Source of the DNA: Cucumis sativus
Lineage: Eukaryota > Streptophyta > Magnoliopsida > Cucurbitales > Cucurbitaceae
DNA length: 64,000 nucleotides
Assembly (NCBI RefSeq): GCF_000004075.3
Contig: NC_026660.2
Location: 4,712,001-4,776,000 of the forward strand
Direction of reading: 5' to 3'
Of the stretch, positions 38,516 to 49,738 are shown piece after piece (within the stretch, counting starts at the first letter, position 1; every line of letters starts with the position of its first letter). The translations under genes were made by a program, and so were the position numbers. The notes beneath the pieces were generated by a model. It ran no database searches. It was not told the DNA's origin and saw only the letters and a list, made by a program, of their open reading frames with translations.

Positions 38516-39082
38516 TCACTTGCGTTGGCCAGATTTCCTTCTCTCACTGCAAGACTTCAAAGCTTGAACCTCTACTAGACAAACCATTAGCAGCGAGGAA
38601 ATGGATTAGGACAGTCATTTTATATGAAAAATTAAAAAATTGCACAATATAGACATTAACATTTCAAATTGGTAAGAAACAGAAAGAGATCTTGGCAACC
38701 ACAAATAATTCAAAGATGAACCTATGAACAAAATTAGAATTCAGAACAAGAAGAAATGATCGAATTGGTGAAAACGATGGTCAGTGAGAGATGAACAGTA
38801 TACCAGCCTGGCAAGATTTCCAGTTCCTGTTAGTTTTGATAAGACAATCCTGAAAATTATAGGGATGAAGTTAATAAACATCAATTTACATTTTAGGGCT
38901 TAGGGTTTTAGCAGAACGTAAAAAGGTAGAAGACGACGAACAGAACCGCCAAAAAGAAGAACCTGTAAGGATAAGTAGAAGGATGAGCATTCATTGAGCT
39001 GCTTGACGTTCTCGTCTTCATCGTCAGCATCACTCCGGTGAAGAGGCGGCTGATTCTCCGGCGAAATCGGCGGTTTCCCCAT
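38516..39082 (-). CDS. Twin-CX9C mitochondrial protein, COA4-like
   Basis: Three minus-strand exons (39082-38963, 38849-38804, 38571-38516) join in frame to 73 residues. The first holds an acidic leader (SDADDEDENVKQL), and the cysteine pairs are C32-X9-C42 (CSSFYLSLQDC) and C53-X9-C63 (CQAEVQALKSC). The basic tail is SERRKSGQRK. This twin-CX9C pattern is that of small intermembrane-space proteins imported and oxidised by the MIA40/ERV1 relay; the spacing and length best fit cytochrome c oxidase assembly factor 4. The first cysteine motif spans an intron, so the gene is easily missed by ORF calling. The family call is by pattern; a related CHCH protein is the alternative. Confidence 0.85.
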
Positions 39083-39478
39083 TTTTTTTCCTTCAGGTTC
39101 GACACAAATTTTATACGAAATTCAAACTTCTTAGCGTAATAAGTTTGAACTGCTCAAAGTTCGCGATTTATTATAGAATTTCTTCTCTTCTTTTTCATAT
39201 AGATTAGGGTTTGTATATTTGTGCTTAATTTAGTGTTGCAATTGCTAACGGATTTTGATTTTGATTCTTCCTTATTAATATAGTTTTTTAAAAAGAGGAA
39301 AGGTGGTGTGAAAAAAAGTACTATCTTTTTCCTTTTTTTTTTTTATGCAATTTTTAAATCTACATATTTTCATTACAAAAGAGAAATTGTCGATCACTTT
39401 TTAATATAGTGTTTGGTGTCCTTTTAAATAAAATTTATGGATCTCCACTTATTCAAAAGGATTGAATTTTTGCACAAA
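39083..39478 (-). promoter_or_regulatory. Upstream region of COA4-like gene
   Basis: Presumed promoter and leader of the minus-strand gene. It is AT-rich with T runs and contains no recognisable coding sequence. The plastid insertion begins only about 440 bases upstream of the start codon, so it may have moved distal promoter elements. Confidence 0.35.
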
Positions 39479-39526
39479 TATAATTATTATAGATCTTAGG
39501 AGAAAAAAAAGTTAAATGATAGAAAA
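39479..39526 (+). repeat. Direct repeat, left flank of the plastid insert
   Basis: This copy (TATAATTATTATAGATCTTA onward) matches 39795-39843 except for one substitution and one base in an A run. It immediately precedes the plastid-derived DNA. Confidence 0.9.
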
Positions 39527-39800
39527 GGCTGGTAATTATTCCAAAAAAGACTATTAATTCTGCAACAAAACCGCTCATACCGGGCAATGCAAGGGAAGCC
39601 ATCGATAAGATACTGAAAGTCGTAAATATTTTTGGAATTGGGATAGCCAGTCCTCCCATTTCATCAAGATAAACCAGACGTATTCTATCATAACTTGTTC
39701 CCGCTAAGAAAAAAAGCGCAGCGCCAATAAATCCATGAGAGATTATTTGTAAAATAGCTCCATTCAGTCCCGTATCGCTTATAGAACCAATTCCTATAAT
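39527..39800 (-). pseudogene. ndhD: Plastid ndhD fragment inserted in the nucleus (NUPT)
   Basis: On the minus strand, about 91 codons read without a stop, from [18 protein letters not shown] through [20 protein letters not shown] to [20 protein letters not shown]. This is an internal transmembrane part of NAD(P)H-quinone oxidoreductase chain 4 of the plastid NDH complex. Both ends of the gene are missing, so it cannot make a functional subunit here. The uninterrupted frame argues for a fairly recent transfer. Short direct repeats flank it. Confidence 0.9.
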
Positions 39801-39843
39801 TATGATAGATCTTAGGAGAAAAAAAAAGTTAAATGATAGAAAA
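39795..39843 (+). repeat. Direct repeat, right flank of the plastid insert
   Basis: Second copy of the 48-49 base flank. Its first few bases (TATAATTAT) overlap the end of the plastid sequence, so microhomology may have guided the join. Confidence 0.9.
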
Positions 39844-40968
39844 TAAATAATTTTTAGATTAAAGGTAATTTTTGGCCCTTAAACTTAATGGAATTTGAAG
39901 TTGGTAAGATTTAGTCAATATATTATAATGAGTAGATTTATCTCGATAGACTCTAATGGTTTATAAGTCACATATCTTGATATTATGGTTTTTTTTTTTT
40001 TTTTGTTATATTTGTACTTTTTTAAAAAAGATTATTATTATTATTATATATTAATATTTTGAATTTTGAATCGTTATATTTTTGCAATTCAGCCCACAAA
40101 CGTCTGTAATGGATCCTAATATTATGTCCAGCCCATTTGCAATCAAGAGTTGAATTATCTAAGGCCCAATGTTCTAAATTGTGAATGAAAGTGGTTGTGG
40201 TTGGAACCAAGAACCTCTTGGATTTTGATACATTTAGATATGCGTCTTTTAACTAATATCACCTAAATTCCTATATGATATTAGTTTGATTTTCTAATAA
40301 ATTTCACGTATGTCCTAAATAAGTATGTATATTACAGAAATGTATGGTCCAAATTACTTTAATACTTATTTCTATTATTTAATTGATTTAAAACAAAAAT
40401 ATAAATGGAAAATTTCGTAGGTTACGATTTTGGAAAGAAGTAAAAAATGTTTAATACTTTTATTATACAAAAATCGTGGCCTACTCCTTCCATTATACTC
40501 ACATAAGCTAGCATGGGCTACGGTTTATACTAAGAAATTTGAGAGATTTCGACGGTGAAGAAAAAGACTTTCAACGGTCGAAAAATACAGAACTTTTCCG
40601 ACATAACCTGGATCTAAATTTTGGGGTTAGTACTGTATAGATTCAAAACATATGAAACATTAGGTCTATTAGGTATATTTTAGATATTCGATTAACTATG
40701 CAAATAAACGAAAATGTAGTTTTGAACGTGATACATTCTAGGGTTTATTGTGTTTCAAAGTCACCAAAATTCTTGCATTGTGATACATTTTAGGTCGTAA
40801 TGAAAACATACACTATATTTATTTAACTTACCTTATGATTTAGTTTACATATGTAACAAAACCCTACTCTATTGATTTAAAATGCATTATGGTTTACATA
40901 TGTTAAATGGTAGTTAATTTTGTAAAATTTTATTTAAATGCAATATCGAAAATGAGAAGAAGTGAAAG
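39844..40968. other. AT-rich spacer with TGGGCC-type words
   Basis: There is no supported gene. Diverged foldback-family words occur at about 39885-40020, followed by AGCCCA/GGCCCA words at 40091-40170. An imperfect hairpin (GGTCGAAAA with TTTTCCGAC) lies near 40577-40602. Confidence 0.4.
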
Positions 40969-41329
40969 ATGTCTGGGTCGAGGAGTAGGAGGATTAGATA
41001 AAACGAACATGATCCAATCATTATTGATGATGTGCAGGTATATTTAATATTAATTGTTGTAAGATGTTATTGTATTGATGTTTTATATGTATATTACTTG
41101 TTCCATGATATATATACATAATCATAATCAGCAAAGAGAAGCTGAAAAAAAAACAATACAATTAATGTATGTATAACATAAATGTTTTAAATATATAACT
41201 TTTTGCTTACAATAAAGCTGTGAGGAGGAGCTTGAGAAGAGAAAATCAATCATCAAAGATAATGAGGTCACATTTTACAACAAAATTTGGATTCACAAAG
41301 CCAAACGAAGAAAAATGAGAGCTCAATAG
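40969..41329 (+). pseudogene. Broken three-exon small gene, family unknown
   Basis: Three exon-like blocks with GT-AG borders and matching phases can be joined: 40969-41037, 41132-41166 and 41218-41329. The first starts MSGSRSRRIR, then meets TAA at 40999-41001 and continues NEHDPIIIDDVQ. The others give QREAEKKTIQLI, CEEELEKRKSIIKDNEV and a basic C-terminus ending KAKRRKMRAQ before TAG. The charged, helix-prone reading and the agreement of phases are unlikely by chance in such AT-rich DNA. I do not recognise the family. The in-frame stop makes it a pseudogene unless translation starts elsewhere. Confidence 0.45.
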
Positions 41330-44214
41330 TCAACCATCCAAAGGATCAAGTTTCAAATTGTTATCACAAAAACTTTAGAAATTTGAAATTAAATGGAATA
41401 GATTTAACGTTAAAAGTTATGTGCTAAAGTAAAAATTAGGTTTTTTGAAAACTTTATGTGTAATTTATGTTACGATGAATTGTTATGTTTCTAGTATTAT
41501 GGGAACACTGAAACATTATATGTATATAATTTTAATATGATATAGTATATTATATTATCGTGTTTATTATTTCGAAAATTTTATGAGATATTGGTTTAGT
41601 GGTGATAAAATGTTCACTAGGTATATTATAAGTATATTTGGAATGAGAAGGTATACATTACATACATAAATGTTTATGATCGAGTATAAGTTTTAGTCAA
41701 TGTGTGTATTTTAGAACTAAATGTTTATGATAAGTATATGTAATATATGATGTTAATAAAATGAATTAAATTTGATGACGTTATAGGAATGTTATCTATG
41801 TTAACAGGAACACATATGATATATTATATGGAGAGAACATATTAAATAGTAAATTTTTACAGTATATTTGTTATAGTATGGTGTTTTATATTAAAGATGT
41901 AAATTTTTTACCATAACATGAAACACAAACATTAATTATTATAACCAATGTTGTAAATAAGATGAGGTATATATATACTAAATCACATGACAATACTATA
42001 ATAAATTACGGATATATTAAAGTATATATTGAGCATTTAAAATATATATAAAGTGATAATATGTATGTATAATATAATGTATCGTTTACTATTGTTTTTG
42101 TATTATTTACTATATAAACATATAGTTTAAACCAATATTCTGTTGGAATTATATAATTTATATGATAAAAAAAATTAACGAATGAAAAAATTTGGACATC
42201 TTATCGTACATAATTATATATGTAGTGGTATATATGTATAAACAAAAACGAAAGTAATTGAGGAAGACAAGTAATCAAAAGTTTAAAGAAAATGAAATTA
42301 CGAAATAAACTGAAGAACTATATTGAAAACAACGAAATTGATGAAAGAAACAACTGAAATTGAATTATAAAGAAGTCGAAGTCCTCGTCGACATCGAAAT
42401 TTTTTTCACTTAACGGGTAATGAAAATAATGAGATAATGTTATATTTAATTATTAAATTATTCCATATTTATTTTATATTGAATTAATAAAATATTTCTA
42501 ATTAATTTTCATGATAAAGTTATACAATAATTAATAGGCTAAATAAAAAAGTTATCATTAACCTAATAAATTAATTAATAGGCTAAATAAGAAACTATCA
42601 TTCCCCTAATAAATTAATAAATTGAGTATAATATAAATAAGGAAATAATTTAAATTTAATTTCAAAAGTTATATATAATTAATAATTACGATAAGGTTAT
42701 AATTGTGGAAAAGCTAAACAAACAAATAAATCATAACTTACAATATTTGTGAAATTTTATAATAGATTTAGGTCCTTTCTTTAAATCTTTCTTTACATCC
42801 ATTTTAGTTGAACTATTCAGATAAGTTTTTATTGATAGAATATTAATTTAATGAAAATATTTAAAGAAAAATGAAACTATTCATAAAATACAGAAGAATA
42901 ACTAAAATTAACTAGAAAAAAGTTGGATGAATTTTGCTATAATTTATAAATAGTTTCAATATTTGACTTATTTGTTTTCCTCTTTTTATCAAATATAATG
43001 GGGGAGGCAATAGAGACAAATGTTATGGAAATATATCTAAAATCAAATCCAATCTTACACATATCTAGTTCTTGTTATATCGGTAAAATTTTGACTTTTA
43101 TTTTCATTGTGTTTTAAATTCTCTCCATTTTATGTAACATTTTTGGAATAACACAAAATCAAGCTTCTAAAAATTGCTTTGTTAATTTTTTTAACAACAA
43201 ATGTCCATAAGGTTAGAACATCTGATGGAATACTATAAAAATATTTGCAAAAAATCCTATATTGATTGAAATGGAAGTTATAGCAATTAAAAGTTGAAAA
43301 CATAAGACAAAATGGTTATCAAGGAATGAATATTGGGTTTAATAGGATTGAGTGTAGATTTAAAAATTCGGCATGTTTTTGTAGATTCGCTTAATAATGA
43401 TATGGTTCAACCGTAACTGATATGATATTTTTCATAAAAAAAAGTGCCATGAATAACAAAATATCATTTCTTTATTCTCAAAACTCGGGTTGACCCAAAA
43501 ATCGAATCAATTTGAGTCGACGATCAATTTTGAAGAAAAATCGATCTGATTCAATTCAATTGCACTCTTTAAATAAATAATTAGTATCATTATATTTCCA
43601 ATAAAAGAAAAAAGGATCATTCTTTTTTAAAATAATTTGTTGACTTTTGACTTAGCCAACTTACAATTTCTTCCAACTTAATGATTAAGTTATTAATTGT
43701 GGTGAGGTAATACAAACAACTAAAATTAATCTAACAATGTAATAGAATTTAAAGTTGAATTGGTTTGAGGCCACTCATTTTAAAATTTTTATAAGAAACC
43801 ATGAATTTGAAATTACTTCCCGAGAAAAATATCCATTTGTGCTATTGATTGTATATTATTCAAATCAACAAATAATTCGATCAATTATTACTCTATTCTT
43901 GTGTATGAATCAAGAATCTTATGTGTATCAAGAAAGTAGAAAGAAACCTCTTGTTTTCATTGAATGAGACTTATGTTTAGTGCAACATCTCTTATATGTG
44001 TAGGGAATTAGCTAACTGAGGAGGAAAGTGGAGAGTGGGTAATCGTACCACTGTTGATATTTATATGTAGATCCATCAATTGGGTGGCTGGAGAGCTTGT
44101 TCAAAATTCTGTTTTGTCCAGGATCTTTGCTTAAACCAAGTTGTCCACGATTTGATTATGGAAATGGCTATACTCTGTTAAGCTTAAGATAATCTTACTT
44201 GAAAGGCTTCAAAG
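41330..44214. other. Very AT-rich spacer
   Basis: It consists of low-complexity AT sequence with no supported gene. A 44-base tandem duplication lies at 42529-42616. A TTG-started 70-codon frame at 43755-43967 has no recognisable feature. Confidence 0.5.
42529..42616 (+). repeat. 44-bp tandem duplication
   Basis: AATTAATAGGCTAAATAA starts at 42529 and again at 42573. The copies differ at several positions, so the duplication is not very recent. Confidence 0.8.
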
Positions 44215-44586
44215 TCAAAGAGCATCATCAGAGTAGAGAAATGGGCCACCTGCATATTTAAGCATCTCTTGAAACATGAACAACTTCTTGTAACTTGCTT
44301 GTGTTGGAGTCATTCGTACAAGACCAAATCTTTTATCACACAAAAATTTGTGCTTCATGTGTTGCTCTTGAAACAGAGCTTCTTCAACTATTCTACTTTG
44401 CTTTTCCTTTCGTAGGGTCTCCAATGCTCTAAATTTGATGGAAATCAATTGATTGTTGTCGTCATTTAGAAGCACTGTCACTCGATGATGTTTGATATTC
44501 CCAAGAAGATGCAGTTTGACCTTATACTTAGTGAAGATCAAGTTTGTCACTTCCCCAAACCCTCTTCTCTTTCCACTATTAAACAC
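44215..44586 (-). CDS. Hypothetical protein, 123 codons
   Basis: An open frame from ATG (MFNSGKRRGFGEV) to a stop at 44215, in a region where chance frames are short. Its amino-acid mix is balanced, with motifs such as LHLLGNIKHHRVTVLLNDD, EEALFQEQHMKHKF and LKYAGGPFLYSDDAL; it is rich in lysine, charged and not low-complexity. No membrane segment, signal peptide or known domain is evident. It could be a lineage-specific gene, one exon of a larger minus-strand gene, or a fragment of an older gene. I cannot assign a function. Confidence 0.4.
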   Translation of the reverse strand: MFNSGKRRGFGEVTNLIFTKYKVKLHLLGNIKHHRVTVLLNDDNNQLISIKFRALETLRKEKQSRIVEEALFQEQHMKHKFLCDKRFGLVRMTPTQASYKKLFMFQEMLKYAGGPFLYSDDAL

Positions 44587-46045
44587 CCCTTAACTTACAA
44601 TCTACGTCATAACCTATCCTAATACCATTTTAAATCATCAAAGTTGAATTTAATCATCTATCTAAGAAGAGATGTAGTCAACAAATTGTCAATTAGATTT
44701 AAGACTAATTTTATTTTAATAACATTTTTTCATCTCAATAGAAGTTAAGAAAACTAAATAGACACAATTGAAAAGTTGAAGCGCCTATCCCTTCTTTGAG
44801 TTAAACACCATTTTAATGCTTATTAGTTATTCCTTCTTTTGATATCAAAATTCCACTAAAAAATCTTTCTTTTCACGTCAAAAGTTAGATAAAAGAATAA
44901 AATAAAACCTTATTTCATAATTTAATCCATTTTCTAATAAGCAATTGCATTTGATAACACTTAATGATAATAATTTAATCCAATAAAAAATGAATAATGA
45001 GTCTAAAAACAATAATTAAATATATAACACATTTAAAAAAATTTAAATATAACAAAGTAGCATATGATTAATTACCACAATAGAACATACACCAACTCAG
45101 GAGTTCACAAACACCTTCAACTTTATGCTCTATTAGATACAAGTAAAAGTTTTACTTCTCACTTTACTATTTGTTTCATATTTATGTATAGGTGCAGATG
45201 CCCTTAAATATGCATTTCTACCACAAAAATCATGTCAAACTTGGCCTCACTAATTAGGTAAGAATTGTTAACTTATCAACCTGCTGCTGGACTTTGGACT
45301 TTGGACTTTACTAATACTTTAATACTTTAATACTTTAATACTTTAAAATAAAACAAATAAATATGTACGAATTATTCTTATGATCGTGCAGCCAGCTCAG
45401 CTTTTCTTTAATTATTTTATTATAAGAAAAGAAAGAAATATCTTTCCCAGAGACCCTCCACCTACCAATCTCACATTAAAGAAAAGCCCTAACCTTCTCC
45501 TTCATGTCTCCCACATGTGCTGCTTTTTTCCTGTTTACAAGCAAAATTAATGGCGGTGACGATAATTTCAACAACTATTTACATCAAATTCATATGTTTC
45601 ATTTCTGTATTTGATTGAGATTGGATTATCTCGTCGAGTTTTGAGTTTAGGAACAGATTATGGACCTCAGATGTTGTTTAATGGCGGAAATGAAAGAAGA
45701 AAGAATTCAAGAGAACCATGGATATGGCGACCAGATCTACAAAATCTTCATCAGATTTGTTTTCTTATTATATTAAGCTTCATAATATCATACAGAAAGA
45801 GAAAGAGAAAGAAAAAGAAAAAGAAAAAAAAACTAACAAAGCCCTTGACTCAAATGAAATTCACAACAGAGCAGAAATTTAATCATTCAAAGCGCAAACT
45901 AAATTTTTTTTCCTCCCAATATTTGCAGAAATCAAACCCATACCCACCCAAATAACTGTTCTTCCGGCCTAGATTTTTAGCTAAAAACTTACAATACACA
46001 GAATTTCTTCCCCGTTAAACAAACCTGGATCATCATAAATACACG

Positions 46046-46046
<1 letters not shown>
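44587..46046. other. Spacer and 3' side of the PNRC-motif gene
   Basis: AT-rich with an eight-base TAATACTT microsatellite at about 45312-45346. A stretch at 45460-45960 has a promoter-like GCCCTAACC telo-box word and a 114-codon plus-strand frame ending in a lysine run, but no recognisable domain. The right part may include the 3' UTR of the minus-strand gene. Confidence 0.4.

Positions 46047-46081
<35 letters not shown>
46047..46081. repeat. TA microsatellite
   Basis: About seventeen TA units, in the 3' flank of the minus-strand gene. Confidence 0.9.
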
Positions 46082-46085
<4 letters not shown>

Positions 46086-46299
46086 GATATGATATACTTC
46101 TTGATTTTAATCTGATTTACCTGTCTCATTGGCTCGATTTTCCGATCCACCACCGTTTAAAAAAATCACGGCGGTTCAGATCTGGACGGATCGAGAGAGA
46201 CGTTAGAAAAGATGAGAGATGAGAGAAATGGATGAGATTAATTTTTGTGTCGAATTTTTTGATGGATTTCAGATCCAAATTCAAGATCTGGTGAAGAAC

Positions 46300-46902
46300 T
46301 CATGCGTCGAGCCGAAGCAAACGCCTCAGATCTCTTGTAGCCGAGTCGTCAACGATGGCGGATACGTGTTTCTTCTTCGAAAACGATGGTAATGGAAGAG
46401 AACTAGGAGACGGCGACATCGAAAACGCCGATCCGGCGTACACATCGGCTTTCCCGGCTATCGGACTCCGAACGTCGACAATCCGTATTTGTTTCGCAAC
46501 CGTTTCCGGCGCCGGTCCCAACCTATCTGTTCCACACACGACAATATTATCACCTTCCTTCTTCAGAGCTTCGCTCTTGATCTTCGAATCAAGAGATTCA
46601 CCTCGCCTCAAGATCGTAACCTTTTCCATCACCAAACTATTTTTCATCGCCTTCAAATCGTCGGAACTCGATCTCTTTGAGACCGACGGCTCAGAATGAT
46701 TCGGAACAAATCTCTTCCGCTGCTCCGGCCGCTCCGGCCGCTCCGAACGAGCCACCGACTTCCTGTTAGATCTAGGATTATAGTTGTTACAAATATTGGA
46801 ATCATAGTTTCCATAAGAACTCCTCCGACGACAAAACGCTGCCGGTGGAACTCTGATCCTTTCGATCAAACAATCCTGAGGTCTTAAAATCTCAGTCCCC
46901 AT
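46300..46902 (-). CDS. PNRC-motif protein of unknown function
   Basis: A single-exon frame of 200 codons that starts MGTEILRPQDCLIERIRVPP. This start recurs, as I recall, in an uncharacterised plant family. A basic, arginine-rich middle includes a short repeat, ERPERPEQRKR, encoded by a CTCCGGCCG duplication. MEKVTILRRGESLDSKIK follows, then near the C-terminus YAGSAFSMSPSPSSLPLPSF and the conserved end DDSATRDLRRLLRLDA. The SPxPxxLPxPxF block is the PNRC motif, which in animal PNRC2 and fungal Edc1-type proteins binds the decapping factor DCP1. A role in mRNA decapping is therefore a reasonable but untested inference. The protein is otherwise predicted to be disordered. Confidence 0.85.
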   Translation of the reverse strand: MGTEILRPQDCLIERIRVPPAAFCRRRSSYGNYDSNICNNYNPRSNRKSVARSERPERPEQRKRFVPNHSEPSVSKRSSSDDLKAMKNSLVMEKVTILRRGESLDSKIKSEALKKEGDNIVVCGTDRLGPAPETVAKQIRIVDVRSPIAGKADVYAGSAFSMSPSPSSLPLPSFSKKKHVSAIVDDSATRDLRRLLRLDA

Positions 46903-47720
46903 GAATGAAAGAAGACAAAATCCCTAAGAAATCTTCCAAAAATACAAACAAAAAAGAAAAAAAAAAGGTTTAAAAACCAAAGATCAAACGCTACGGGGCT
47001 GCTGAGTTCCTTTTCTCTGAAACTAAGAGCTTTAACCCTCGCTTCTTCTTCACACAGGGGAACAACAACAAAACGGGTTGATGAAGAAGAAGGGTGTTAG
47101 CGTCTTTTCAACTCTTTTCTTTCTTTTCTCTATTTTTTTTCCCCCCCGGATTCCCTCTTTGTATTTCTGCTCTGCAAGGCTTTGTTTGGTCTTCAGATCG
47201 CGTGAGGAGAGATATATAGCCAAAGAAATTAGAAATGATGATAGATCAGACGATGTCGTTTCCCGGAAGGTGAAAAATTAAATTAAAATTTATTGGGAAA
47301 AGAAAAAAGAAAGAAAAGAGCGTTGGTCTAATCTTAATCTTACCGACCCCTCGCAAAAAGACGCGTGAAGACAGAAAGCGATTGGCCGCCTTGTTTGAGC
47401 GAGAAGAGAGAGTGAGTGTTAGATACGTGGCAGAATATGACTCGGTCTTGGGAGGTGGGCCCAACTCACACGTACCCTGTTTTAACGGGAACCGTCAAGT
47501 AGAGGTTACGGAGTTTAGGTTTCACGTCGTCGCTGGCTTGAACTGTTTCTTGGATGACGCCGTTGGGGGAGGGGGTTTACGAAGGATGTTAGTTGTCGTT
47601 TTGTGATGTGTTACGTGGAAATTATATGCATAGGGACCCACGTGGGTGTGGTTGTGCTGGCCAAGACGTTAACCCTCGTTTCCCTTCGGTTCGTTTCATT
47701 ATTGTTTCGGTTCGGATAGG
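46903..47720 (-). promoter_or_regulatory. Leader and promoter of the PNRC-motif gene
   Basis: The stretch is GC-richer than its surroundings and carries several ACGT cores: TACGTGGCAG near 47423, TTACGTGGAA near 47612, and a palindromic G-box CCCACGTGGG at 47637-47646. ABRE/G-box density suggests control by bZIP or bHLH factors. Open frames on both strands here overlap and lack features, so I treat them as shadows of the leader. Confidence 0.45.
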
Positions 47721-49532
47721 GGAGACTGTATGTATTAAGTTCTATTTCTTCTCATTTTACTCGCCCAATTCATCGTCCCCGATCTCAATCATTCCCAACC
47801 ATTTTTTTGTGTTTTTATTAAGAAGAAGAATAAATAATTTTAAAAAAGTGCAATTTTTATTTTATTGCTTATTTATTTATATATATATATATATATAGAA
47901 ATGAACGTAATTGGCATCAACATAACCCACTTGCCTTACTAAAAAAAATAGATTAATTCATTTGATTACACCTTCCAAACAAGTTATTAAAAATAATTAG
48001 ATGACCCATATGGATATTTTTAAGTGTGAAGAAAATTGAATGAACGGACCTAGTGACAGACTGAGCCTGGTCAAAAGAAGATTAGCACAAAATGAGCTCA
48101 AATAAAACTCAAAAGTATATTTTTACAAGAGAAAATACATTGAGTCTATTTTAAGTTATTAAAAATATAGGTGAAAATTATTATAAATATGGCAGAAGTG
48201 ATAGAATCATTCTTAAACATTAAACATGTACTAAAAACAATATTTTTTTAGTTTAAAAACATACTTAACATTGGTAACCCAATTTATGAGTTGAAGCTTA
48301 CTTTTCAAAAACTAAATTACTATTGGATAGGGACTTTGAGATCAACCTTTCTATCAAAATTGTGTGTTTTTATTTAAATTACGTAACCATTCAAATGTTA
48401 TAGTCTATAAGCAAAATTTGATCTTTAATGGATACATATATACATGGAAGTTCATTAAATCTTAGTAATATTTTTTCATTGAACAAATTTGTCGTTTTCC
48501 AAAAATTTCATGGACCACGAGGGTGCGTTTGAGATAATAAATTAGTTGTCTTGTTGTAGTGATAAATTAGTGTAGTTGTTATAATAGTTTGAGTATAAAT
48601 TATTTGAGTTTAGGTCATAATAGTATACGTTTAAGATGTAAACTATTTTAGTTTGAAAAACAAATAATAAACACTACAACAAATAATATAAAATGTTATA
48701 AAGATTATCAAACTGCTATAAAGAGTATTATCACAATAAACATAAAATCATACATAAATTATATATATGAGCCAAACGAATTCACGTTGTCTCCTTAAAA
48801 CAAATTTACTCACCATAGTGCTTAAGTATTGAGAGTAATTGTCTCCTATGATATAACATATCACATTTCTTCTAAGTGTAGCACCTTATATAGAAGATAA
48901 ACGAACGAAACCTTCTGGATATACCAAACGTAAAGATTTATTTATAGAATTATTCGTTTCTATAATTTAGTTATTGATAGTTTTGATACAATAAGGTATG
49001 GATGGAGAGATGTGATAGGAAACATGAGGTATATGGTTGAAAACGGAGATCCTAATATCATAATATCCAAAGAAAAAGCAAGGGTTGTTTTGACGTGACC
49101 CAACCCAATGCAATATTCAACTCTTTGTCTCACACTCTCTCCTTCCTTCCTTCCACTATTAAACAATATATCTCATTTAAGCTTCTTCTTCTTTTTTATC
49201 TGACTTGGTTTAGGTGGTTTCAAATATTCCAACCTTTACTTTGGACCAATTTTTAAAGGATTAGGTTTCCTACCAATACCATTTATTGGTATGATGACTT
49301 AAGATATAAAGACCATTTGGGCAATTGATGAAACACCCAATCTCACTTTATTGCTAAAAGTTATTCTATTATTTTACCACGCGTAAAAGTTTAGAATAAT
49401 CAAATATTTGATTATGAGGTTTGTGATATAAGTATTGTGTCGTTGAGTTATACCTGTTTTAATGTACAAGTACATTAATTAGATGCACTTGCTATCCTTT
49501 TTTTTCTTATTTTTTTATTGATGATATTTTTT

Positions 49533-49738
49533 CGAAATATTTTTTTAAATAGTAAAATAAATTAAAATATTCACAAATTACGACAAAATTTTGGATTTAT
49601 TAGACTTCTACCACCATATATCAATGTCATTGATAAAAGAATATCAGTGTCTATCAATATCTGTTATTGATAGAATCTTAAATTTTTACGGTATGTCGTA
49701 AATATTTTGTCAAATTTACTATTTTCGACAATTCCTCT
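49533..49738. mobile_element. Foldback (MITE-like) element copy B
   Basis: TAGTAAAATAAATTAAAATA on the left is mirrored by GTCAAATTTACTATTTT on the right, preceded by CGTAAATATTTT. The core contains CATTGATAAAAGAATATCAG and CTATCAATATCTGTTATTGA, which are also self-complementary. The layout matches copies A and C. Confidence 0.55.

Noticed and set aside
43755..43967. 70-codon frame considered as a second plastid fragment
   Set aside because: The translation does not match any plastid protein I recognise, and it starts with TTG.
48960..49166. Similarity of the start MFNSGRK to MFNSGKR of the 44215-44586 frame
   Set aside because: Only a few residues agree, over a shared CCACTATTAAAC word; the rest differ completely, so this is most likely coincidence.
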